Source: Hydrogenovibrio sp. UBA654 (lineage in GTDB: Bacteria; Pseudomonadota; Gammaproteobacteria; Thiomicrospirales; Thiomicrospiraceae). Taken from it: a stretch of 7,338 nt of DNA. Below the pieces are notes generated by a model. It saw nothing but the letters and a program-made list of their open reading frames with translations. It was not told where the DNA came from and made no database searches. The DNA lies in NCBI GenBank assembly GCA_002299585.1, contig DBOE01000014.1, positions 1-7,338 on the forward strand. The letters are read 5' to 3'. Shown here piece by piece: positions 1 to 6,505 of the stretch. The position numbers were made by a program, and so were the translations under genes. Each line of letters opens with the position of its first letter. The stretch's first letter is position 1.

Positions 1-51
1 GGAAAAAAAAAAAAATAAAAATTAAAAATTTTTATTGTTGCCATCTCAATT

Positions 52-66
52 CCCCCCCCCCCCCCC
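52..66. repeat. Homopolymer tract of 15 C
   Basis: Fifteen consecutive C lie in otherwise AT-rich DNA, bounded by T51 and A67. Runs of this length are rare by chance in such a genome. Known explanations for such tracts are slipped-strand phase variation of a neighbouring gene or promoter, and sequencing or assembly artefacts near contig ends. The tract lies about 250 bases upstream of cca and just before a short open frame (76-219), with which it is in frame as proline codons. That frame has no ATG, GTG or TTG upstream of the run, so a translational on/off switch is not evident on the plus strand. Confidence 0.9.
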
Positions 67-75
67 ACTGCACGC

Positions 76-219
76 ATGAGGGGGCTTCTAGCCCTGCTTA
101 TTCAGTGTCTACTTAATCTTGTGAAGGAATTAGAAACACAGCGTTTTCGGGTTAATGAATCAAAAGTTCTGTGGACACAACCGTTTCGTCTTATGCGTAC
201 TTTAGCCTATATGAGTTAG
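76..219 (+). CDS. Short open frame, 47 codons, unknown; possibly a gene remnant
   Basis: ATG at 76 to TAG at 217-219 encodes a 47-residue peptide beginning MRGLLALLIQ and ending RLMRTLAYMS. The first ~15 residues are leucine-rich and the rest is basic (several Arg and Lys) with FRVNESK and WTQPFRL segments. There is no Shine-Dalgarno sequence before the ATG; the preceding bases are the C15 tract and a short GC-rich stretch. G+C is about 41%, slightly above most of the window. I do not recognise a family. The compact, basic, Trp/Arg-containing tail is reminiscent of transposase C-termini, so it could be the decayed end of an insertion sequence, or it could be chance. Confidence 0.2.
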   Translation: MRGLLALLIQCLLNLVKELETQRFRVNESKVLWTQPFRLMRTLAYMS

Positions 220-316
220 ACGCCAGCCCATTTCTGAAAAAAGCTTTAAAAATCATTTAATCAGGAATTTTTCGGTTATCATGGTTAGCATTATTATTTT
301 TTGATGTTTATATTTT

Positions 317-1567
317 ATGGATATTTATTTAGTTGGTGGAGCGGTTCGTGATGGTTTGTTGGGCTTGCCTGTTTATGATCGCGATTGGGTGGTGGTAGGT
401 TCTTCTGTGGATGAAATGCTGGCACAAGATTTTCAGCAGGTGGGTAAGAATTTTCCTGTATTTTTGCACTCTAAAACTAAAGAAGAGTATGCTCTGGCTC
501 GTACCGAGCGTAAGAAGGGAGTAGGCTATCATGGTTTTGAGGTATTTGCCGATGCTAGTGTAACCTTAGAAAAAGATTTAATTCGTCGTGATTTAACTAT
601 TAATGCTATAGCCGAAGATGATAAGGGTAATTTAATTGACCCTTATGGCGGTATTGCTGATATTGAAAATAAAATATTATGCCATGTTTCACCAGCTTTT
701 GCTGAAGATCCCTTGCGAGTTTTACGAGTGGCTAGGTTTGCGGCTAGGTTTTATGAGCTTGGCTTTAGGGTTTCACATGAAACATTAACTTTAATGAAAA
801 AAATGGTTGCCTCTGGCGAGCTAGATAGTTTAATTGTTGAAAGAGTTTGGCAAGAAGTCGCTAAAGCGTTAAAAACCGATAAACCATCAATCTTTTTTGA
901 GGTCTTGCGTCAAGTAGGGGCAGTTGAGGTTTTATTTCCTGATTTACATAAGTTAATTGATGTGGAGCAGCCAGTAATTTATCACCCAGAGGGCGATGTG
1001 TGGATTCATTCGATGATGGTTTTAGATGCGGTTACTGAATTATCTGATGATTTGGCAGTTAGATTTAGTGCTTTGGTGCATGATTTAGGTAAGGGTTTAA
1101 CGCCTAAAAAACTTTATCCTAGACATTATGGTCATGAAAAGGCAGGCGTACCTCTGGTGGTCGGTTTCTGTAATAAATATCGGTTGCCTAATGATATAAA
1201 AAAACTAGCAAAAAAAACAACCGAGTTTCATGGGATAATTCATCAAGGGTTAACTGAAAAGGGCAAGCCTTATTTAAAGGCTAAAACTTATTTGAAAGTA
1301 ATTAGTGCTTGTTTGGGTTTGAAAAATGATGGCTTTTTTGATGATGTTTTGGTTGTTTGTGAGGCGGATATAAAAGGTCGCTTGGGTTTTGAAGATAAAC
1401 CTTATCCGCAAAGAAAATTTTGGCAAAAATTGGCGATAATTGCTAGAAATGTAGACAATAAAAAAATCTTAGCAACAGGAGTTAATGGGGTTGAAATAGG
1501 CAAGAAAATTAAGAAGCTAAGGCATAAAAAAATTAAATTTTTTTTGAGAAAATTAAAAAATGAGTAG
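317..1567 (+). CDS. cca: CCA-adding enzyme (tRNA nucleotidyltransferase) with HD domain
   Basis: This enzyme adds or repairs the 3' CCA end of tRNAs in the cytoplasm, using CTP and ATP without a nucleic-acid template. At 416 residues it is close to the ~412 of the E. coli enzyme. The class II nucleotidyltransferase head shows GGAVRD at residues 7-12, the metal-binding DRD at 21-23, RRDLTINA at 90-97, DPYGG at 108-112 and the arginine-rich neck around RVLRVARFAARF (134-145). The C-terminal half carries an HD phosphohydrolase domain: His231, VHDLGKG at 254-260 and His305. This is the arrangement of the gammaproteobacterial type that also has phosphatase and phosphodiesterase activity. The start at 317 is chosen because MDIYLVGGAVRD matches the family N-terminus; there is no clear Shine-Dalgarno sequence before it, only AT-rich leader. 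The last ~25 residues are very lysine-rich, and the 3' end overlaps the next gene by 8 bases, so the efflux genes probably share its transcript. The gene appears intact. Confidence 0.96.
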   Translation: MDIYLVGGAVRDGLLGLPVYDRDWVVVGSSVDEMLAQDFQQVGKNFPVFLHSKTKEEYALARTERKKGVGYHGFEVFADASVTLEKDLIRRDLTINAIAEDDKGNLIDPYGGIADIENKILCHVSPAFAEDPLRVLRVARFAARFYELGFRVSHETLTLMKKMVASGELDSLIVERVWQEVAKALKTDKPSIFFEVLRQVGAVEVLFPDLHKLIDVEQPVIYHPEGDVWIHSMMVLDAVTELSDDLAVRFSALVHDLGKGLTPKKLYPRHYGHEKAGVPLVVGFCNKYRLPNDIKKLAKKTTEFHGIIHQGLTEKGKPYLKAKTYLKVISACLGLKNDGFFDDVLVVCEADIKGRLGFEDKPYPQRKFWQKLAIIARNVDNKKILATGVNGVEIGKKIKKLRHKKIKFFLRKLKNE

Positions 1568-2798
1568 AAAAATTAAAAAAAGCTTAATTTTTATAGGCAT
1601 ATTATTTATTTTAACGGTTGTTATTGCGTTTATGGCAATAACTAAACCAAAAACAGAAGCTCTAAAAACTAAGCCAAAAATATGGGTTGTTAATGCATTA
1701 AGGATTGCAATAGATGAGATATCTCCAGTCTATCCATTATTAGGTAAAGTAGAATCTAGTAGTCTGGTGAAAGCAGCAGCCCCTGTAGGGGGGGTAATAG
1801 CTAGTATTTGGGTGCAAGAAGGTGGTTATTTTAAAAAAGGACAGCCTTTAGTTTCTCTGGCAAAAGAGGACCTAGACTTGCCAGTTGCTATAGCTGAAGC
1901 TAATTTAACTAGTAATAAAGCTAAGTTGGATTTATATAAATTAAAAGCAAAAACCAATAAAAAAAACTTAAAATCAGAATTAACTTTATTAAAAATTAAA
2001 GAAAAAAATGTCGATCGTAATACAAAGTTAACCAAAAGAAAACTTTCTTCAGAAATGATTCTAGATAAAGCAAAAGAGGAGTTAATTAATCAACAAAAAT
2101 CTGTGGCAATGGCTAGGTTATTAGTTGCGGAGCAAGATGCCAATTTAAAGCAGTTACAGGCAGCGGTACAAAATGCAGAAATTAATCTACAACAGACAAA
2201 AATTAATTTAACACGAGGTCAGTTAGTTGCACCCTTTGATGGCAGGGTAGCAAAGTTGTTAGTTGCGGTTGGTGATAGAGTAAATACTGGCTCGGGGTTG
2301 ATTAATTTTTATGCGGCAGATGATTTAGAGTTAAGAGTAAAAATTCCGCAGATATATTTATCAAGTATTCAACAAGCTCTTAAAAACGGTGAACAATTGT
2401 TTGCTAGCTATAATAGTTATGCTAGTAAAGAATTTAAGTTACCTTTACTTCGCTTGGCAGGGCAGTCTTCAGCCAGTGGCTTAGATGCTTTTTTACAAAT
2501 TCCAGCAAGCTTAGACAATATAACTCTTGGCAGTATAATGCAGGTAAATTTAGTCTCTGCTATCTTGCCTAATGTATTTGCGGTACCTTACTCCGCTTTA
2601 TATGGCTTTGATAAAGTTTTTGTTATTGATGAAAAAACATCACAACTAGTTGCACTACAAGTACAAAAACTAGGGAAAACAGCAAATAATAAAGCTCTGC
2701 TAAGAGCTAATGTTAAAGATGGATACTTAGTGCTTACTACTCATCTACCTAATGCTATTACTGGCCTAAAAGTAGTTGTTGAACGAGAGAATGAATAG
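1560..2798 (+). CDS. RND efflux periplasmic adaptor (membrane fusion protein, HlyD/AcrA type)
   Basis: This protein bridges an inner-membrane RND pump to an outer-membrane channel across the periplasm. It has 412 residues. The N-terminus is a basic stretch then a hydrophobic segment at about 8-28; there is no lipobox cysteine, so it is anchored by an uncleaved membrane helix rather than by lipid. The first lipoyl half-motif is at 72-100 (APVGGVIASIWV, EGGYFKKGQPLV). A lysine- and glutamine-rich helical hairpin follows at about 108-218, and the second lipoyl half is at 222-247 (VAPFDGRV, VGDRVNTGSGL). Then come a beta-barrel (about 255-335) and a membrane-proximal domain (about 336-408). The hairpin of ~110 residues seems longer than AcrA's, which may set the channel partner. 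The ATG lies inside the end of cca and is preceded by a weak GAGAA at 1546-1550, so translational coupling is likely. Substrate cannot be told from sequence. Confidence 0.9.
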   Translation: MSRKIKKSLIFIGILFILTVVIAFMAITKPKTEALKTKPKIWVVNALRIAIDEISPVYPLLGKVESSSLVKAAAPVGGVIASIWVQEGGYFKKGQPLVSLAKEDLDLPVAIAEANLTSNKAKLDLYKLKAKTNKKNLKSELTLLKIKEKNVDRNTKLTKRKLSSEMILDKAKEELINQQKSVAMARLLVAEQDANLKQLQAAVQNAEINLQQTKINLTRGQLVAPFDGRVAKLLVAVGDRVNTGSGLINFYAADDLELRVKIPQIYLSSIQQALKNGEQLFASYNSYASKEFKLPLLRLAGQSSASGLDAFLQIPASLDNITLGSIMQVNLVSAILPNVFAVPYSALYGFDKVFVIDEKTSQLVALQVQKLGKTANNKALLRANVKDGYLVLTTHLPNAITGLKVVVERENE

Positions 2799-5700
2799 AT
2801 GATTAATGAAAAAGATGGTAGCCATTCAGGTGGTATCATCGGTGTTCTAGCACGCCATAAAGTTGCCCCAAATTTATTGATGATAATTATGCTTTTATTA
2901 GGTTATATAGCCTTATTAAAAATAAATATACAGTTTTTCCCGAGCCTAAACCTAACCTATGTAACTGTTCAAGTTAGCTGGACTGGGGCTAATTCTGAAG
3001 ATGTTGAGCAGTCGCTTACTATTCCTATCGAACGAGCCTTACGCAATCTTGATGATATTGATGAAATAACTTCTACAGCTGTGAATGGAGCAACAGCAAT
3101 CACCCTTAAATTTACCAAAAATACCGATATGGGTGAAGCTGTTGACCTAGTTAAGCAAAAAGTTGATCAACTACGAAACTTACCAAAAGATGCAGAAAAA
3201 CCAATAATTAAGAAAGCTATTTTTTACGAAGGTATTGCTAAACTATTAATAACTAGTGAAAAAGGTGACTTAAAAGAATTACGCTCTCTAGCCCATCTTT
3301 ATGAAAGCGAGTTGTTAGCTGCAGGTATAGATAAAATCACCATCAATGGTATGGATGATGAAAATATGAATATAAATATTCCACAATCTACCTTAGAGAG
3401 TTATGGGTTAAGTCTTACCCAAATAGCGGAACAGATTAAAAGCATGAGTAAAGACTTACCCGCAGGAACTATTGGTAATGACGATGCTATGCGCGATGTT
3501 CGTGCTAGCCAACAAGCCAGAAATGAAACACAATATGCAAAAATACCCATAATAGTTAATGAAACTGAGCAAGTTTTTTTAGGAAATATCGCCAATATAG
3601 AACGAAAAGAAGCTGACTATTCGCCATTTTTTTTAGTTAATGGTAAGACAGCTATTGGTATGTTTTTACAAAGATCTGAGAATGGCGATACTATTAAATC
3701 TGCAGATATATTACATGCTTGGATTGAAAAAACTCGCCCAACTTTACCAGAGGGGGTATCTTTAGAGGTTTATGACGAGGTTTGGTCCTTAGTACAAGAG
3801 CGGATTAGTCTACTAGTTAACAACGGGCTTGGTGGTTTAGTGTTAGTAGTGCTTATCTTGTTTGTTTTTATGAATGGGCGAGTAGCTTTTTGGGTAGCCG
3901 TTGGTATTCCTGCCTCATTTTCAGCAGCTTTAATGGTGCTATATCTATTTGGCGGTAGTATTAATTTAATTACGCTATTTGCTCTTATCATGGCTCTTGG
4001 TATAGTGGTGGATGATGCAATTGTTGTCGGTGAAGATGCCCTTGCTCATTTTGAAAAAGGCGAGTCAGCTTTACAAGCATCTGTTGGCGGGGCAAATAGA
4101 ATGTTTCCCTTAGTAGTAGCATCTTCTCTTACCACTATTGCAGCCTTTGTCCCCCTAATGATGATTGGTGAAGAAATGGGTGAAATGCTATTTGCCATAC
4201 CCTTAGTGGTGATAGCAGTTATTTTAGCATCTTTATTTGAAAGCTTTGCTGTGTTACCAGGGCATCTACATCATGCTTTTCAAGGAGTTGAAAAAGTAAA
4301 ACAGAATTCAATACGCTTTAAAATAGACAAGACAATTGACCATTTTCGTAATCACCAGTTTCGTGATTTCATAAGACTATCCCTAAATAACCGTGGAATT
4401 ACCATCATTTCTACCTTAACCATGCTGGTTTTTGTTATTAGTTTAATTGTTAATGGACGCATAGGTTTTGTGTTTTTTCCCTCCCCAGATTCAACTATGT
4501 TAAATGTAGATGTACAATTTGTGGCAGGCACAACTGAAAAAACTACCCATAAATATATGAACAGGTTAAATCAAGCATTGTTAGCAACAGAACAAGAGTT
4601 AGAGCCAGGGATTTTAAAATTAGCAGTAATTAAATATAATCAATCAGGCATGAATAAAGGCTCTAGTTTTGGTGGCATGACTATCGAGCTAGTTGACCCA
4701 GATAAAAGAAAAACCCGTAATGCAGAATTTATTAAATTATGGCAAGAAAAGGCAGGGGTAGTTGCTGGGTTAGATGTTTTGTCAATTAGGCAACCTACAG
4801 CAGGGCCACCAGGCAGCGATATAGATATAAGAATGTGGGGAGTAACTCCTGAAAAATTAAAAAAAGCCTCTGTAGAATTACAACAAACTTTGGCATCTGT
4901 CAAAGGAGTTCTGGCAATTAGAGATGACTTACCCTATGGTCGTGAGCAATTAGTTTACAATTTGACAGCACAGGGTTATGCTCTTGGTTTTACTTATTCG
5001 TCGGTTGCTCGCCAATTAGGCACTTCTTTTTCTGGCAACTTAGTACAAATCTTTAATGAGCTTGATGAAGAAATTGAGGTTAGAGTACAGCTACCAAAAT
5101 CAGAAAGGGACAAACTATCAATAATAGAGCGTATGCAGTTAGTTGCCCCAAATGGCGAAAGAGTACCGCTAAGTACCGTGGTTAATTGGACAACAAAACA
5201 AGGTTTTGATGCAATTCGTCACCTAGACGGCCGTGTAGCTATTTCGGTGTTGGCTGATGTTGATAGGTCTTTAAATAATGCCAATAATGTTTTAGATAAC
5301 TTAGAAAAAACACTATTGCCTAAGTTGATTAAAAAATATGGAATTAATTATTCTTTAGAAGGGCAAAGTGCTAATCAAGCTAATTCATTTGCTGATATGA
5401 AAATAGGTTTATTAATTGGTTTGGCAGGGATTTATATTGTTTTGGCTTGGGTGTTTTCATCTTATGGCTGGCCATTGGTGGTAATGATGGCAATACCTTT
5501 TGGCTTGATTGGAGCTATTATGGGGCATTGGTTGATGGGTATAGATTTAACATTATTGTCGATCTTTGGTTTTTTTGGATTGTCTGGGATAGTAGTTAAT
5601 GACTCGATAATATTGGTTAGTTTTTATAAACGGCTAAGGGCACAAGGCATGGCAATCAATCAAGCTCTTGAAGAAGCTGCTGTGCAAAGGGTAAGGGCAG

Positions 5701-5894
5701 TGTTGTTGACCTCTTTAACTACTATTGCAGGACTAACACCATTATTGTTTGAGACATCTCTACAGGCTCAGTTTTTAATCCCCATGGCAACCTCAATAGC
5801 TTTTGGATTACTATTTTCGACTTTGTTAATATTGTTAGTAATACCTAGTTTTTTATCTATTTATGAAGGGTTTAGAGAGCAAAAAGCACTATAA
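2799..5894 (+). CDS. RND-family efflux permease (AcrB-like, HAE-1/orphan subgroup)
   Basis: This is the inner-membrane, proton-driven pump of the tripartite system, 1031 residues, the full family length. Twelve membrane segments fall in the expected places: TM1 about 22-44, TM2-TM6 about 340-488, TM7 about 534-556, TM8-TM12 about 867-1021. Large periplasmic porter loops lie at about 46-338 and 557-866. TM4 has GIVVDDAIVVGED (401-413) with the paired proton-relay aspartates D405/D406. By alignment from memory, the AcrB relay residues R971 and T978 correspond to R964 and T971. The AcrB Lys940 position is Asn934 in GIVVNDSIILV, a pattern I associate with a distinct subgroup of RND permeases. The ATG follows the adaptor stop codon with no gap, and GAGAG at 2785-2789 is a good ribosome-binding site. 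Substrate is unknown; amphiphilic drugs, bile-like compounds or lipids are possible. A heavy-metal (CusA-type) role is unlikely because there is no methionine-rich relay. Confidence 0.93.
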   Translation: MINEKDGSHSGGIIGVLARHKVAPNLLMIIMLLLGYIALLKINIQFFPSLNLTYVTVQVSWTGANSEDVEQSLTIPIERALRNLDDIDEITSTAVNGATAITLKFTKNTDMGEAVDLVKQKVDQLRNLPKDAEKPIIKKAIFYEGIAKLLITSEKGDLKELRSLAHLYESELLAAGIDKITINGMDDENMNINIPQSTLESYGLSLTQIAEQIKSMSKDLPAGTIGNDDAMRDVRASQQARNETQYAKIPIIVNETEQVFLGNIANIERKEADYSPFFLVNGKTAIGMFLQRSENGDTIKSADILHAWIEKTRPTLPEGVSLEVYDEVWSLVQERISLLVNNGLGGLVLVVLILFVFMNGRVAFWVAVGIPASFSAALMVLYLFGGSINLITLFALIMALGIVVDDAIVVGEDALAHFEKGESALQASVGGANRMFPLVVASSLTTIAAFVPLMMIGEEMGEMLFAIPLVVIAVILASLFESFAVLPGHLHHAFQGVEKVKQNSIRFKIDKTIDHFRNHQFRDFIRLSLNNRGITIISTLTMLVFVISLIVNGRIGFVFFPSPDSTMLNVDVQFVAGTTEKTTHKYMNRLNQALLATEQELEPGILKLAVIKYNQSGMNKGSSFGGMTIELVDPDKRKTRNAEFIKLWQEKAGVVAGLDVLSIRQPTAGPPGSDIDIRMWGVTPEKLKKASVELQQTLASVKGVLAIRDDLPYGREQLVYNLTAQGYALGFTYSSVARQLGTSFSGNLVQIFNELDEEIEVRVQLPKSERDKLSIIERMQLVAPNGERVPLSTVVNWTTKQGFDAIRHLDGRVAISVLADVDRSLNNANNVLDNLEKTLLPKLIKKYGINYSLEGQSANQANSFADMKIGLLIGLAGIYIVLAWVFSSYGWPLVVMMAIPFGLIGAIMGHWLMGIDLTLLSIFGFFGLSGIVVNDSIILVSFYKRLRAQGMAINQALEEAAVQRVRAVLLTSLTTIAGLTPLLFETSLQAQFLIPMATSIAFGLLFSTLLILLVIPSFLSIYEGFREQKAL

Positions 5895-5922
5895 AAAAAG
5901 CATAGTTTTTAGCCTAAACTAT
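5893..5922 (-). terminator. Rho-independent terminator, minus strand
   Basis: Read on the minus strand, a 7-bp perfect stem (ATAGTTT/AAACTAT, arms 5902-5908 and 5916-5922, 7-base loop) is followed after two bases by TTTTTTT (5893-5899). The minus-strand stop codon of the TPR remnant sits in the loop region, so this was probably that gene's own terminator and may now end the VOC/AraC transcript. On the plus strand the hairpin is only weakly followed by T (TTTTTT at 5942-5947), so efficient termination of the efflux operon here is less certain. Confidence 0.65.
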
Positions 5923-6058
5923 CCAGCCATTGTTGGGCATATTTTTTAGTTTTTTGGTATTTTAAAGCCTCTTTTAAATGTTGTTTTGCCTTATCTATTT
6001 GACCTAATTAATTATAAGATACCGTAATTAACATGTGGGCGTTGACTATTTGTTTTAC
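5909..6058 (-). pseudogene. C-terminal remnant of a TPR-repeat protein
   Basis: On the minus strand, an uninterrupted frame except for one TAA (6008-6010) encodes about 49 codons ending in TAA at 5909-5911. The part before the internal stop reads KQIVNAHMLITVSYN; the part after reads LGQIDKAKQHLKEAL and ends AQQWLDSLG. The pattern of Ala/His-x-Leu, Tyr-Asn-x-Leu-Gly and later Ala and Ala-Leu fits a tetratricopeptide repeat plus C-terminal cap, which is a protein-protein interaction fold. The internal TAA falls where a TPR would have Gln, so a single CAA-to-TAA change fits. The frame closes upstream at TGA (6059-6061), exactly where the VOC gene ends, so the rest of the protein is missing from this place. 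I conclude that this is the eroded tail of a once longer gene. The family call rests on pattern recognition by eye. Confidence 0.7.
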
Positions 6059-6080
6059 TCACCCATAGGCGAACAAATAG
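6046..6080. repeat. 9-bp inverted repeat spanning the VOC stop codon
   Basis: CTATTTGTT (6046-6054) and AACAAATAG (6072-6080) are perfect inverted copies with a 17-base spacer that contains the VOC stop codon (6055-6057). The site marks the junction between the VOC gene and the TPR remnant. It could be an mRNA 3'-end hairpin protecting the VOC transcript, or a trace of the event that joined the two pieces. Confidence 0.6.
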
Positions 6081-6456
6081 ATATTATAGTGCCTTCTAAG
6101 GCACGTACATAACTCACCGTCTGCCCCCAAGGTTTCTCTACAGGTTCAGATATGAGTTCTGCACCATTTTTCACAGCGTGTGCTGTTGCTTCTGCTACAT
6201 CATCATCTACAAAAACTAGCTCTAGTCCTACTGGGTTTCCCTCTCTTGTTATCTTCTCATATTTTCCTTGAAAGTTCATTTCTCCCAAGTCATAAGAAGC
6301 AAATCCTATAGTAGTGTCCCCAGATTTTAATTCTGAGTAGTCTACTATGCCATTTTCTTCATAGACCATGCCACGTTCAAAGCCAAAAGCTTTTTCGTAA
6401 AATTCCAAAGTAGCCGTAACATCTTTTACATATATAATTGTATATCCGTATTTCAT
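6055..6456 (-). CDS. VOC-superfamily protein (glyoxalase/bleomycin-resistance fold)
   Basis: The protein has 133 residues, a typical single VOC subunit that would dimerise in the cytoplasm. It shows the two beta-alpha-beta-beta-beta modules: GYTIIYVKDVTATLEFYEKA (4-23) opening the first, and GLELVFVDDDVAEA (77-90), KPWGQTVSYVRALEG (108-122) and ICSP (127-130) in the second. The classical metal ligands appear replaced: the His of strand 1 is Tyr5, the second His position is Glu79, and the final Glu of the usual DPDGNxxE motif is Ser126. A metal-dependent lyase or dioxygenase is therefore less likely than a ligand-binding or resistance-type role. Start choice is firm: AGGA (6463-6466) lies six bases before the ATG. 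Forty-nine bases separate it from the upstream AraC-like gene, whose product may control it. The stop codon abuts the TPR remnant. The specific substrate is unknown. Confidence 0.88.
   Translation of the reverse strand: MKYGYTIIYVKDVTATLEFYEKAFGFERGMVYEENGIVDYSELKSGDTTIGFASYDLGEMNFQGKYEKITREGNPVGLELVFVDDDVAEATAHAVKNGAELISEPVEKPWGQTVSYVRALEGTIISICSPMGE
6089..6104. repeat. Perfect 7-bp inverted repeat inside the VOC gene
   Basis: GTGCCTT-CT-AAGGCAC is a perfect inverted repeat with a 2-base centre. It lies in the codons for the RALEGT segment near the C-terminus of the VOC protein. In RNA it would form a short strong hairpin, but no T run follows on either strand, so it is not a standard terminator. 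Confidence 0.7.
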
Positions 6457-6484
6457 TTTTTATCCTGTAAGTTTTGATAAACAA

Positions 6485-6490
6485 ATTATA
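6485..6490 (-). promoter_or_regulatory. Candidate -10 box for the VOC gene
   Basis: A perfect TATAAT is found on the minus strand in the 49-base gap upstream of the VOC gene. It would start transcription about 20-25 bases before the ATG, placing the AGGA ribosome-binding site just inside the leader. No hexamer close to TTGACA occurs at 16-18 bases upstream; the best partners (TACATA at 6507-6512, AATACA at 6509-6514) match 3 of 6. A weak -35 would fit a promoter that needs an activator such as the adjacent AraC-type protein, which is inference. Confidence 0.35.
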
Positions 6491-6505
6491 GCCAATATGA
6501 TTTAC

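Larger units (their letters stand above)
1..316. other. Leader region upstream of cca, no convincing gene
   Basis: This 316-base stretch has no gene I can identify. It opens with a run of 13 A (3-15), followed by AT-rich sequence with the self-complementary AAAAATTTTT at 24-33, then the C15 tract and a 47-codon open frame, both listed separately. A small perfect hairpin, GGGCT-TCT-AGCCC, lies at 82-94 without a following T run, so it is not a convincing terminator. From 220 to 316 the sequence is very AT-rich and should hold the promoter of the cca operon. TATTAT at 292-297 is a possible -10 box, but I see no good -35 partner at 16-18 bases, so no promoter is called. On the minus strand an ATG at 42-44 opens a frame that runs off the left edge, but it is mostly Phe/Ile/Asn from homopolymers and is not supportable. 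Confidence 0.6.

Noticed and set aside
82..94. GGGCT-TCT-AGCCC hairpin as a terminator
   Set aside because: The stem is only 5 bp and no T run follows on either strand.
214..222. GTTAGAC, matching an attC core-site pattern
   Set aside because: There is no complementary upstream core within the expected distance and no hairpin; it overlaps the stop codon of the short frame and is most likely chance.
1198..1217. A7 and A8 runs in cca as possible programmed slippage
   Set aside because: The reading frame is intact across them and the protein matches the family throughout; such runs are expected in AT-rich lysine codons.
4640..4903. 87-codon minus-strand frame opposite the RND permease
   Set aside because: It lies wholly within a well-supported gene, has no family resemblance or ribosome-binding site, and is an antisense shadow. 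The other antisense frames inside cca, the adaptor, the permease and the AraC-like gene are rejected for the same reason.
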